The position numbers and the translations under genes were made by a program. Of a stretch of 64,000 bases of DNA, positions 1 through 7,846 are shown piece after piece. This stretch comes from Marinobacter sp. F4206 (GTDB lineage: Bacteria; Pseudomonadota; Gammaproteobacteria; Pseudomonadales; Oleiphilaceae), in contig NZ_JAHXKI010000002.1 in assembly GCF_019392195.1 (NCBI RefSeq), positions 2,170,001 to 2,234,000 on the forward strand. Reading direction: 5' to 3'. Under the pieces are notes generated by a model, which had not been told where the DNA came from, ran no database searches, and saw only the letters and a list, made by a program, of their open reading frames with translations. Position 1 is the stretch's first letter. Each line of letters starts with the position of its first letter.

Positions 1-1
1 C

Positions 2-193
2 CTGACCGAGACCGTGTTCCAGTGGCCGGGTGTCGGCCTGATGTTCCTGGAAGCCATCACCCGCAGCGACATCCCCCTGATCGTGGCCTACCTGATGGTG
101 GTAGGGCTGATCTTTGTGATTACCAATACCGTGGTGGATCTGGTCTACGGCCTGGTCAACCCCACTGTAAAACTGACAGGTAAGAAAGCATGA
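2..193 (+). CDS. dppB: dipeptide ABC transporter permease, C-terminal part (DppB-like)
   Basis: Only the last 63 codons are in the window; the 5' end lies outside. The fragment has the usual end of a DppB/OppB inner-membrane permease: ETVFQWPGVG, a loop typical of this permease family, then a hydrophobic helix and the family-typical TNTVVDLVYGLVNP near the C terminus. Its stop codon overlaps the start of the next permease gene (ATGA at 190-193), so the two are translationally coupled. It would form the membrane channel of a peptide importer together with the DppC-like protein that follows. Confidence 0.85.
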   Translation: MTETVFQWPGVGLMFLEAITRSDIPLIVAYLMVVGLIFVITNTVVDLVYGLVNPTVKLTGKKA

Positions 194-1122
194 CGACGGC
201 GACTCTTTCACGCTGGGATCGCTTTCGCGAGTCCTTCCTCTGGTACAGCTTCAAGCGGGACAAGGTGGCGATTGCCAGCTTCGTGGTGCTGATGCTGATG
301 GTGTTGGCGGCCATCTTCGCACCGCTGCTGGCCCCGGCCGATCCCTACGATCTGGCCCAGATCAACATCATGAACTCGGAGCTGCCGCCGGTCGGCCTCG
401 ACGGCTCCGATCCGGCCTTCCCGCTGGGCACCGACGCTCAGGGTCGGGATCTGCTCTCCACGATTCTCTACGGCACCAGGGTGTCGCTGCTGATCGGGTT
501 TGGTGCCGTCCTGCTGCAGGCGGCGCTGGGCATCCTGTTTGGTCTGTTGGCGGGCTACCTTGGCGGCCGTGTGGATTCCATCCTGATGCGCATCGCCGAC
601 GTTCAGCTGTCATTCTCCACCCTGATGGTGGCGATCATCGTGGGGGCCGTGTTCAAAGCCAGCTTCGGCAGCCTGATGTTTGGCGAGATTGCCATCTACA
701 TGTTGATCTTCATTATCGGTGTCTCGGAGTGGCCGCAGATTGCCCGGACCGTTCGTGCCTCGGTGTTGGCGGAGAAGAAAAAGGAATACGTGGACGCGGC
801 CAAGGTGATGGGTTTCCGTACCGGCCGGATCATGTTCCGCCACATCCTGCCCAATACCCTGTCGCCGATTTTTGTCATCGCCACGGTGCAGATCGCCAAC
901 GCGATCATCTCCGAGGCGGCGCTGTCGTTCCTCGGTCTGGGCATGCCGGAAACCCAGCCGTCGTTGGGTTCACTGATCAAATCCGGTTTTGACTACATCC
1001 AGAGTGGCTCCTGGTGGATCACCCTGATTCCCGGCCTGGTGCTGGTGGTACTCGTTCTGGTCATCAACCTGTTGGGTGACTGGCTGCGGGATGTCATGAA
1101 TCCACGGCTGTACAAGGGGTAA
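190..1122 (+). CDS. dppC: dipeptide ABC transporter permease DppC-like
   Basis: A 310-residue inner-membrane permease of the DppC/OppC family. It begins with the short cytoplasmic N-terminal segment of the family, has a first membrane helix around residues 30-50, and then the periplasmic loop ending in FPLGTDAQGRDLL, a family signature. Further helices follow, with the EAA-type coupling motif (EYVDAAKVMGFRTGRIMFRH) that docks on the ATPases. It overlaps the dppB stop by 4 bases and is followed 4 bases later by the first ATPase gene, so it belongs to one dpp-type operon. Substrate range (dipeptide, oligopeptide or nickel) cannot be read from the sequence; the prolidase downstream favours peptides. 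Confidence 0.9.
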   Translation: MTTATLSRWDRFRESFLWYSFKRDKVAIASFVVLMLMVLAAIFAPLLAPADPYDLAQINIMNSELPPVGLDGSDPAFPLGTDAQGRDLLSTILYGTRVSLLIGFGAVLLQAALGILFGLLAGYLGGRVDSILMRIADVQLSFSTLMVAIIVGAVFKASFGSLMFGEIAIYMLIFIIGVSEWPQIARTVRASVLAEKKKEYVDAAKVMGFRTGRIMFRHILPNTLSPIFVIATVQIANAIISEAALSFLGLGMPETQPSLGSLIKSGFDYIQSGSWWITLIPGLVLVVLVLVINLLGDWLRDVMNPRLYKG

Positions 1123-1126
1123 CGTC

Positions 1127-2125
1127 ATGTCATTACTGGAAGTAAAAAATCTCGACGTCCGCTTTGCCGTGCGCGGCGGTGACCTCACCGCCTTGCGCGG
1201 CATCAGCTTCAGCCTGGATAAGGGCGAGCGCCTCGGGCTGGTGGGGGAATCCGGTGCCGGTAAATCGGTGGCGGCCTTCTCCATCCTCAACCTGATCGCC
1301 CGGCCCGGTTACATCGCCGGTGGCCAGATCCTGTTTGAAGGGAAGGACCTGGCGGCCATGAGCGAGCGCGAACTGCGCAAAATCCGTGGCAACCGTATTG
1401 CCATGATTTTCCAGGATCCGATGATGACCCTGAATCCGGTGCTGACCATCGGTACCCAGATGATCGAGGCCATCAAGGCGCATCGTCGGATCAACACGAA
1501 AGGCGCCCGGGACATCGCCCTGGACAAGTTGCGCAAGGTGCAGATTCCGTCCCCGGAAAAGCGCCTGGACCAGTATCCCCATGAGCTGTCCGGGGGCATG
1601 CGACAGCGGGTGATAATTGCCATCGCACTGCTGCTGGACCCGGAGATCATCATTGCGGATGAGCCGACCACGGCGCTGGATGTCACCATCCAGGCGGAAA
1701 TCATGGCGCTGTTGCTGGAGTTGTGTGAGCAGGAAAACGTGGCGCTGATGCTGATCACCCACGATCTGGGGGTGGTTTCCCAGGTGACCCAACGCATGCT
1801 GGTGATGTATTCGGGCCGGATCATCGAGCAGGGCCCGACCCGGGAAATCATCAACGATGCCCAGCATCCCTACACCCAGGGGCTAATCAACGCACTGCCC
1901 CAGATGGGCGAGCCGGGTGAACGGCTGTTCCAGATTCCCGGTTCCATGCCGTCCCTGAAGAACGTACCCACAGGCTGCCCCTTCCATCCGCGTTGCAAGT
2001 TTGCCACTGACCAGTGCAAGCGTGTCATGCCGGAGTATGTCCGCTCCGGAAATGTGGATGTGGCCTGTTACGAAGTCAGCAATCTCATAGAGCAGGAGAA
2101 ACGCATGCAGGAGGTGGAATCGTGA
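1127..2125 (+). CDS. dppD: dipeptide ABC transporter ATPase DppD-like
   Basis: A 332-residue ATP-binding subunit. Walker A is GESGAGKS at residues 40-47, the ABC signature is LSGGMRQR, and Walker B is IIADEPTTALD followed by the LITHDL H-loop. The C-terminal oligopeptide/dipeptide extension contains GCPFHPRC with clustered cysteines, typical of DppD/OppD. It lies 4 bases after dppC, and its stop overlaps the GTG start of the next ATPase gene. It should act with that second ATPase as the heterodimeric motor of the importer at the cytoplasmic face of the membrane. Confidence 0.92.
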   Translation: MSLLEVKNLDVRFAVRGGDLTALRGISFSLDKGERLGLVGESGAGKSVAAFSILNLIARPGYIAGGQILFEGKDLAAMSERELRKIRGNRIAMIFQDPMMTLNPVLTIGTQMIEAIKAHRRINTKGARDIALDKLRKVQIPSPEKRLDQYPHELSGGMRQRVIIAIALLLDPEIIIADEPTTALDVTIQAEIMALLLELCEQENVALMLITHDLGVVSQVTQRMLVMYSGRIIEQGPTREIINDAQHPYTQGLINALPQMGEPGERLFQIPGSMPSLKNVPTGCPFHPRCKFATDQCKRVMPEYVRSGNVDVACYEVSNLIEQEKRMQEVES

Positions 2126-3141
2126 CCTCCCCGTCATCCACACTGGTAGACATTCGCGGGCTGGAGAAGAAGTTCGACCTTTCCGGCAGCCTGCTGGAGC
2201 AGATCTCATTCAAGGGTGGCCGCCTCCACCGCAAGCAGGAAGCCGTGCATGCGATCAATGGCGTCGATCTGCAGGTGCAGAAGGGCGAGGCCCTGTGCGT
2301 GGTGGGTGAGTCCGGCTGTGGCAAATCAACGGTCGCCCGCACGGTCATGGGGTTGTTGTCCCCCAGCGCTGGTGAAATTCATTACGACGGCCAGCGCATC
2401 GATCACCTGGATGGCAAAGAGGTGTTGCCATACCGTCGCAAGATGCAGATGATTTTCCAGAATCCGTACGCATCCCTGAACCCACGGATGACCATCCAGA
2501 AAACCCTGGAAGAACCTATCCGGTTCCACCAGCCCGACGCCTCGGACATCCAGGTTCGCGACAAGGTGCATGAAGTCATGCACTCGGTCGGTATTGATCC
2601 CGACTGGGGCAGCCGGTTCGGCCACGAGTTTTCCGGCGGCCAGCGTCAGCGGATTGCCATTGCCCGGGCGCTGGCGGTAGACCCTGAGTTTATCGTCGCC
2701 GACGAGCCGATTTCGGCCCTGGACGTGTCCATTCAGGCACAGGTACTCAACCTGCTGATGGATGCCCAGGAGAGCCGCAACCTGACTTACCTGTTCATCA
2801 CCCATGATCTGGCGGTGGTTGAACACTTCGGAACCCGGGTCGCAGTGATGTACCTGGGCCGGGTTTGTGAGCTGGCGGACACCAAAACCCTGTTCAGCAC
2901 CCCACGGCATCCATACACCCAGGCGCTGCTCTCGGCCATTCCCAAGCTGGAGGACGACCGGCCGAATCACATCCGCCTGCAGGGGGAGGTGCCGACACCG
3001 GTGCAGTTGCCATCGGGGTGTGTCTTCCATGGCCGCTGCCCCTACGCCAACGAACGCTGTCGGCAGGAAATTCCGCAACTGATTGCCACCGACGGGGGCG
3101 CCCGGGTGGCGTGTCACGCCGTAGAAGAAGGGCGGTTGTAA
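2122..3141 (+). CDS. dppF: dipeptide ABC transporter ATPase DppF-like
   Basis: The partner ATPase of the importer, 339 residues from a GTG start at 2122 that overlaps the preceding stop (GTGA). A strong Shine-Dalgarno (AGGAGGTGG) lies just before it. An upstream ATG at 2014 in the same frame would lie inside dppD and add residues foreign to the family, so I reject it. Walker A is GESGCGKS at about residues 62-69; the signature is FSGGQRQR and Walker B is FIVADEPISALD. A C-terminal cysteine cluster (GCVFHGRCPYA) matches DppF/OppF. It is the last gene of the transporter operon. Confidence 0.92.
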   Translation: MTSPSSTLVDIRGLEKKFDLSGSLLEQISFKGGRLHRKQEAVHAINGVDLQVQKGEALCVVGESGCGKSTVARTVMGLLSPSAGEIHYDGQRIDHLDGKEVLPYRRKMQMIFQNPYASLNPRMTIQKTLEEPIRFHQPDASDIQVRDKVHEVMHSVGIDPDWGSRFGHEFSGGQRQRIAIARALAVDPEFIVADEPISALDVSIQAQVLNLLMDAQESRNLTYLFITHDLAVVEHFGTRVAVMYLGRVCELADTKTLFSTPRHPYTQALLSAIPKLEDDRPNHIRLQGEVPTPVQLPSGCVFHGRCPYANERCRQEIPQLIATDGGARVACHAVEEGRL

Positions 3142-3198
3142 CAGGGTCATCGCGATAGGCTATGATGCCAAACACTATCTTGCGACCCTGGTGACACC

Positions 3199-4113
3199 AT
3201 GGAAATACGTTGGCTTGAAGACTTTATGGCGCTGGCTCGAACGCGCCACTTTTCACGTGCTGCTGAATTGCAGCACGTGAGCCAGCCGACGTTCAGTCGC
3301 CGCATCAAGCTCCTCGAAGAAGCCATGGGCGCCACCCTGATCAATCGCCAGACCCTGCCGCTGTCCCTGACACCGGCGGGGGAGGCGTTTGTTGAGCTGT
3401 GTGAACGGGTCACCCGGGACGTCCGGGATACCAAGGACCGCATTCACGACATGGAGGCCGAAGCCTCGGCCCGGATCAGTGTCGGCTCCACCCAGGGCCT
3501 GTTCTCCCACTTTTATCAGAAGTGGGCACGAGAGGCGGGCGTGGCGGACCGGCTGCAACTGAACCTGAAGGCCACCAACTGGGTCGGGGAGCAGTTTCTG
3601 GATGCCCTGGACAGCGGCGAGTGCGATCTGGTGCTGTGCTATTGGCACAAGGACCTGCCCTGGGGCGAGCGTCTGAATCCGGACCGCTACGAGTCGGTCG
3701 TCCTGGCCCGTGAATCGCTTGTGCCAGTGAGCGTCGTAGATGACACCGGCCAGCCGCGCTTTGCCTTGCCGGGCACCCCGGAGCAGCCGGTGCCCCTGAT
3801 TGCCTATCACCCGCGCGGATTTCTGCAGTCGGCGATTGAGGCCCACCTGAGTCGCCGCAAGGTATCGGCGAATCTGCTGCCGCTGAACGAGAATACCCAG
3901 TCGGCCAGCATCAAAGCCCTGGTCAAACAGGGCTTTGGCATGGGCTGGTTGCCCCAACGAATGACGGAGAAAAGTGAGCAGTTCGGTAGCCTGGCCCGGT
4001 CCGGCGGCGAGCAGTGGGATGTGCCCCTGGAAATTCGTCTGATCCGACTGGTTGAACCGCGCTCCGACGACCTTTTAACACTCTGGAAAACACTGGAAAG
4101 CCAACATGCCTGA
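3199..4113 (+). CDS. LysR-family transcriptional regulator (HypT-like)
   Basis: A 304-residue LysR regulator with an N-terminal winged helix-turn-helix (about residues 18-37, FSRAAELQHVSQPTFSRRIK) and a periplasmic-binding-protein-like effector domain. The opening IRWLEDFMALARTRHFSRAA and overall layout resemble the HypT/YjiE subgroup, which in E. coli responds to hypochlorite by methionine oxidation. That assignment is by recollection of the family and is moderate. The last 8 bases overlap the start of pepQ, so regulator and prolidase are probably co-transcribed, with the dpp operon just upstream. Regulation of peptide uptake or hydrolysis is a plausible but unproven role. Confidence 0.85.
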   Translation: MEIRWLEDFMALARTRHFSRAAELQHVSQPTFSRRIKLLEEAMGATLINRQTLPLSLTPAGEAFVELCERVTRDVRDTKDRIHDMEAEASARISVGSTQGLFSHFYQKWAREAGVADRLQLNLKATNWVGEQFLDALDSGECDLVLCYWHKDLPWGERLNPDRYESVVLARESLVPVSVVDDTGQPRFALPGTPEQPVPLIAYHPRGFLQSAIEAHLSRRKVSANLLPLNENTQSASIKALVKQGFGMGWLPQRMTEKSEQFGSLARSGGEQWDVPLEIRLIRLVEPRSDDLLTLWKTLESQHA

Positions 4114-5398
4114 CACCGAGTTACTGTTCCTGCAGCCGGATCACATCCAGACGCTGCAGCAACGCTATGAACGCGCCATGGCGGTGCATGGATACGACAG
4201 CCTGCTGATCAGTTCCGGTGCCGCGCCCATGCGCTATGGCGACGATCAGTCCTGGCATTTCCAGGGTTATGGCCCGTTCCTGCACTGGACCGGTCTCACC
4301 GGCCAGGAGCACAGCTGGCTGCTGATCCGGCCGGGACAGACACCGCTGCTGTGGTTGTACCAGCCGGTGGATTTCTGGCATGCCAACCCGGAGTTGCCGG
4401 ACGAGCCCTGGCAGCAGGTCATGGAAGTGCGGTTCATCCAGCAGCGCGAGGCGCCCCGCATGGAGCGGGCGGGCAAACTGGCTGTTATTGGCGATCCGGC
4501 AATGCTTGCGCATGTGCCGGGTGATCACAACCCGGAACCGCTACTGGCCGATCTGGACGAAACCCGGGTGCACAAAACGCCTTACGAGATCGCCTGCCTC
4601 GCCCGGGCCAACGAGATTGCCGTGCGCGGGCACCAGGCTGCCCGGGAGGCCTTCCTCGGTGGTGGCAGTGAATTCGAGATCAGCCTGGCCTATCAGCGGG
4701 CTACGCGCCAGCGTGAGGCGGAAGCGCCGTACCACAGCATCATCGGTCTGAATGAACACGCCGGCACCCTGCATTACCAGTATTACGACACAGAGGCACC
4801 AGCCACAGCCCGCAGCCTTCTGATCGATGCCGGTGTCCGCTTCCGGGGCTACTGTTCCGACATTACCCGCACCACGTCCGCAGGCGGCGAAGGCCGGTTC
4901 GCCGCCCTGATCCAGGGCCTTGAACAGCTGCAGCGCCGTCTGTGCGAAATGGTGGCCCCGGGTGTCGACTATGTGGCGATCCACCGCAAGACCCACGAGG
5001 GCATTGCCGCCTTACTGAACGCGGCCGGCGTCGTCTCCGGGCTGGACGACGAGGCTCTGGTGGAACAGGGGGTTACCCGCGCCTTTTTCCCCCACGGTAT
5101 TGGTCACTTTCTCGGAATTCAGGTGCACGACGTCGCCGGTAAGCGCGAACCGGCACCCGCAGACGCGCCGTTCCTGCGCCTGACCCGGACCCTGGAACCG
5201 GGCATGGTTGTCACCATTGAGCCGGGGCTCTACATCATCCCGTCACTGCTGGACTCGGTGCTGGACGGGCCGCTCGGTAGACACGTCAATCGCTCGGTGC
5301 TGGACGAACTCCGGGGCTGTGGCGGTATTCGTATTGAGGACAACGTGGTGGTCACCGCCGACGGTGCCCGAAACCTGACCCGGGAAGCCGGGGGTTGA
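4106..5398 (+). CDS. pepQ: Xaa-Pro dipeptidase (prolidase)
   Basis: A 430-residue M24-family metallopeptidase hydrolysing dipeptides with C-terminal proline. The C-terminal pita-bread domain has the metal ligands in their usual contexts: Asp in LLIDAGVRFRGYCSDITR, His in FFPHGIGHFLGIQVHD, and Glu in VTIEPGLYII and GGIRIEDNVVV. The length suits PepQ of gammaproteobacteria, a group that includes the organophosphate acid anhydrolases. It overlaps the LysR gene by 8 bases and follows a peptide importer, consistent with intracellular processing of imported peptides. Confidence 0.93.
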   Translation: MPDTELLFLQPDHIQTLQQRYERAMAVHGYDSLLISSGAAPMRYGDDQSWHFQGYGPFLHWTGLTGQEHSWLLIRPGQTPLLWLYQPVDFWHANPELPDEPWQQVMEVRFIQQREAPRMERAGKLAVIGDPAMLAHVPGDHNPEPLLADLDETRVHKTPYEIACLARANEIAVRGHQAAREAFLGGGSEFEISLAYQRATRQREAEAPYHSIIGLNEHAGTLHYQYYDTEAPATARSLLIDAGVRFRGYCSDITRTTSAGGEGRFAALIQGLEQLQRRLCEMVAPGVDYVAIHRKTHEGIAALLNAAGVVSGLDDEALVEQGVTRAFFPHGIGHFLGIQVHDVAGKREPAPADAPFLRLTRTLEPGMVVTIEPGLYIIPSLLDSVLDGPLGRHVNRSVLDELRGCGGIRIEDNVVVTADGARNLTREAGG

Positions 5399-5419
5399 TG
5401 CACCCTGTTGCACAAATTT

Positions 5420-5433
5420 AACCCGAAAGGGTT
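5420..5433 (+). terminator. possible small terminator hairpin after pepQ
   Basis: A 5-bp stem AACCC/GGGTT closed by a GAAA tetraloop lies 21 bases after the pepQ stop. There is no real T-run and it touches the -35 of the bfd promoter, so the call is weak. Confidence 0.3.
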
Positions 5434-5465
5434 GTAATTAGAGACGCAAATGACAATAATTATCA
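5432..5465 (+). promoter_or_regulatory. bfd promoter with overlapping Fur box
   Basis: A sigma-70-like promoter is visible: -35 TTGTAA at 5432-5437, 17-base spacer, -10 AATAAT at 5455-5460. Over the -10 lies TGACAATAATTATCA (5451-5465), a 7-1-7 inverted repeat that differs from the classic Fur half-sites (TGATAAT/ATTATCA) at one base. Fur with iron bound here would block RNA polymerase, so bfd should be expressed when iron is scarce, as known for bfd in other proteobacteria. The start codon is 32 bases downstream. Confidence 0.75.
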
Positions 5466-5496
5466 CTACCTTTATTGTCGTTAGTGAGAAAAGACT

Positions 5497-5703
5497 ATGT
5501 ACGTGTGCCTTTGCCACGGGGTCACTGACCGGGAAATTCGCGAAGCCGCCGAGAATGGTGTCAGCTCCATGCGCCAGCTTGGCAAGGAAATGGGGGTCGG
5601 CCGGCAGTGTGGTCGCTGTGCCAGTACTGCGCGCGAGATCCTGAGGGAGTCTTCCACTCCGGATTACCTGTCGTTGGCCAACCTGCTGGCCCAGCCGGCC
5701 TAG
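5497..5703 (+). CDS. bfd: bacterioferritin-associated ferredoxin Bfd
   Basis: A 68-residue BFD-like [2Fe-2S] protein. The four cluster ligands are Cys4, Cys6, Cys38 and Cys41 (the CxC and CxxC pairs of the family). Bfd docks on bacterioferritin and passes electrons through its haems so that stored ferric iron is released as ferrous iron. The gene is preceded by a Fur-box promoter and followed by the bacterioferritin gene 144 bases away, the usual partnership. Length and cysteine spacing are normal for the family. Confidence 0.93.
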   Translation: MYVCLCHGVTDREIREAAENGVSSMRQLGKEMGVGRQCGRCASTAREILRESSTPDYLSLANLLAQPA

Positions 5704-5717
5704 GTGAACCGTTCACC
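5703..5717. repeat. 15-bp perfect inverted repeat at the end of bfd
   Basis: GGTGAAC-C-GTTCACC is a perfect 7-1-7 palindrome that begins on the last base of the bfd stop codon. It could be a short hairpin or a dimeric-repressor operator for the bfr promoter region downstream. No T-run follows, so an intrinsic terminator is unlikely. Confidence 0.5.
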
Positions 5718-5847
5718 TGGGCTGTCCGCACCAGGCTGGCTTTCCCTGCCGGCTTTGGATGCGAATCTTTCCCGCCTGCAATTTTTTATTGAGCTATAAC
5801 CGGCTATCCTTGAAAGCGGATTCAATACCTCACAAGGGAGCCACGCT

Positions 5848-6324
5848 ATGAAAGGCGATAAGAAGGTTATTCAGTATCTTAACAAGGTCCTCGCCAACGA
5901 GCTGACCGCCATCAACCAGTACTTTCTTCATTCCCGCATGTACAAGGACTGGGGTATTACCAAGCTGGCTGCCAAGGAATACGAGGAATCCATCGACGAG
6001 ATGAAGCACGCCGATCAGCTGATCGAGCGCATCCTGTTTCTCGAGGGCCTGCCGAACCTGCAGGACCTCAACAAGCTGCTGATCGGCGAAAATGTCGAGG
6101 AAATGATCTCCTGTGACCTCAAGCTGGAGCAGACCGCCCACGTTGATCTGAAGGAAGCGGTGGCCTACTGCGAGCAGGTTCAGGATTACGGCAGTCGCCA
6201 GCTGTTCCGCAGCATTCTCGACAGTGAAGAGGAACACATCGACTGGCTGGAAACCCAGCTCGAACTGATTTCCCAGATGGGCATCCAGAATTACATCCAG
6301 CTTCAATCAGCTGCCGCGGAGTAA
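5848..6324 (+). CDS. bfr: bacterioferritin
   Basis: A 158-residue ferritin-like four-helix protein that forms the haem-containing 24-mer iron store. All expected ligands are present: Glu18, Glu51, His54, Glu94, Glu127 and His130 for the di-iron ferroxidase site, and Met52 for the haem bridging two subunits. The Shine-Dalgarno AAGGGAG precedes the ATG. It sits between bfd and algC and ends 9 bases before algC. The opposing regulation expected for bfr and bfd fits the gap between them, which could hold a separate bfr promoter, although I found no clear one. Confidence 0.95.
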   Translation: MKGDKKVIQYLNKVLANELTAINQYFLHSRMYKDWGITKLAAKEYEESIDEMKHADQLIERILFLEGLPNLQDLNKLLIGENVEEMISCDLKLEQTAHVDLKEAVAYCEQVQDYGSRQLFRSILDSEEEHIDWLETQLELISQMGIQNYIQLQSAAAE

Positions 6325-6333
6325 AACCAGACA

Positions 6334-7686
6334 ATGGACCTGTCCTGTTTTAAAGCCTATGACCTGCGCGGTCGGGTTCCGGATCAGTTGAATCCGACCC
6401 TGGCAGAGCGCATTGGCCGTGCCTATGTCGAAATCACCGGTGCCAAGAAGGTCATCGTCGGATACGACATCCGGCTGTCGAGCCCGGACATCGCTGAGGC
6501 CCTGAGTTCTGGCCTGATGGCGGCCGGCGCGGATGTCTTCGACATCGGCCTTTGCGGCACCGAGATGGTGTATTTTGCCACCAGCCACTACGGCATGGAC
6601 GGCGGCATCATGGTCACCGCCAGTCATAACCCGAAAGACCACAACGGCATGAAGATGGTGGGCCCCGAATCCCGTCCCATCAGTTCCGACAACGGGCTGA
6701 ATGACATTCGGGACCGGGTGTTGGAACCCTTCGCCGACGCCCCCGAACAGGGGCGCTACGAGCCATTGGAGGCGATGAGTGCCTACATCGACCATCTGCT
6801 TGGGTATGTGGATGCGGGGTCACTCAAACCCATGACCATCGTTGCCAATGCCGGCAATGGCGGCGCCGGTCTGGTGATCGATGAACTGGAGCAGCATCTG
6901 CCATTCGAGTTCGTCAAAATCCACCACCAGCCGGACGGTCATTTCCCCAACGGCGTGCCCAACCCGATCCTGCCGGAAAACCGTACGGTCACCGCCGAGG
7001 CTGTGGTGGAGGAAGGCGCAGCCATGGGCATTGCCTGGGACGGCGATTACGACCGCTGTTTCTTCTTCGACGAAAACGGTCGCTTTATCGAGGGTTACTA
7101 CATTGTTGGCCTGCTGGCGGACCAGTTCCTGCGCAAGACCGGCGGCGGCAAGGTGATTCACGACCCGCGCCTGACCTGGAACACCCTGGATCTGGTCGCC
7201 GCCGCTGGTGGCGAAGCCATCGAGAGCAAAACCGGGCACGCCTTCATCAAGCAGCGCATGCGTGACGAAGACGCCGTCTACGGCGGCGAAATGAGTGCCC
7301 ACCATTACTTCCGGGACTTCGCCTACTGCGACAGCGGCATGATTCCCTGGTTGCTGGTGGCGGAGCGGTTGTCCCAGTCCGGCCAGACCCTGTCATCACT
7401 GATCGATGCCCGCATCGAAGCCTACCCGGCCAGCGGTGAAATCAACCGCACGATTGCCGATCCCCCCAAGGTAATCGCCGCGATCGAGGCGAAGTACGGC
7501 GTTGGTGCGAAAAGCGTCAGCCACGTGGACGGCGTAAGCATTGAGTTCGACGACTGGCGTTTCAACCTCCGGATGTCCAACACCGAACCGGTTGTCCGCC
7601 TGAACGTGGAATCACGGGGTGATATCCCGCTGATGGAAGCAAAGACCAAAGAGTTGCTGGAAGAGATGGAACGCTTGAATCAGTGA
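6334..7686 (+). CDS. algC: phosphomannomutase/phosphoglucomutase AlgC
   Basis: A 450-residue alpha-D-phosphohexomutase interconverting the 1- and 6-phosphates of mannose or glucose, supplying precursors for LPS and exopolysaccharide. The phosphoserine loop is in VTASHNPKDHNGMK, the Mg-binding loop is DGDYDR, the sugar-binding loop is GGEMSAHHYF, and the phosphate-binding loop near the C terminus is RMSNTEPVVRLNVE. The N terminus (FKAYDLRGRVPDQLN) and length match the bifunctional PMM/PGM enzyme of Pseudomonas. Being 9 bases after bfr, it may be partly co-transcribed with it, although the functions are unrelated. Confidence 0.93.
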   Translation: MDLSCFKAYDLRGRVPDQLNPTLAERIGRAYVEITGAKKVIVGYDIRLSSPDIAEALSSGLMAAGADVFDIGLCGTEMVYFATSHYGMDGGIMVTASHNPKDHNGMKMVGPESRPISSDNGLNDIRDRVLEPFADAPEQGRYEPLEAMSAYIDHLLGYVDAGSLKPMTIVANAGNGGAGLVIDELEQHLPFEFVKIHHQPDGHFPNGVPNPILPENRTVTAEAVVEEGAAMGIAWDGDYDRCFFFDENGRFIEGYYIVGLLADQFLRKTGGGKVIHDPRLTWNTLDLVAAAGGEAIESKTGHAFIKQRMRDEDAVYGGEMSAHHYFRDFAYCDSGMIPWLLVAERLSQSGQTLSSLIDARIEAYPASGEINRTIADPPKVIAAIEAKYGVGAKSVSHVDGVSIEFDDWRFNLRMSNTEPVVRLNVESRGDIPLMEAKTKELLEEMERLNQ

Positions 7687-7690
7687 CGGT

Positions 7691-7711
7691 TCTCCCCGAA
7701 GTCCGGGGAGA
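7691..7711 (+). terminator. hairpin after algC
   Basis: TCTCCCCG / CGGGGAGA form an 8-bp perfect stem with loop AAGTC, 4 bases after the algC stop codon. No T-run follows. It could be a factor-assisted terminator or a 3'-end stabilising hairpin. Confidence 0.5.
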
Positions 7712-7715
7712 GTGG

Positions 7716-7811
7716 CCGGAATGGTATTGCTGAAACTGTGCGGAGCCATGGATGGCGGAGCTCAAGCGTTACATGGATGTACTTGAGCGGGTTTCAGCAA
7801 TACCATTCTGG
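7716..7811. repeat. nested palindromic intergenic element (cloverleaf-like)
   Basis: Outer arms 7716-7736 and 7791-7811 are inverted copies of 21 bases with one mismatch. Inside are two further hairpins: GCCAT-GG-ATGGC at 7745-7756, and CTCAAG...TACAT-GG-ATGTA-CTTGAG at 7761-7786 with a 3-base bulge. Both inner hairpins share the core CATGGATG. The element fills the gap between the convergent genes algC and pldA. It carries no open reading frame of note. It may be a dispersed palindromic repeat, a bidirectional terminator or a structured RNA; copy number elsewhere is needed to decide. Confidence 0.75.
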
Positions 7812-7846
7812 CTGCTCGACCTCCCGCCGATCGTCGATGCGGTGGT

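Noticed and set aside
5785..5815. A sigma-70 promoter for bfr (TTGAGC and TATCCT)
   Set aside because: The two hexamers are only 10 bases apart, too close for a promoter.
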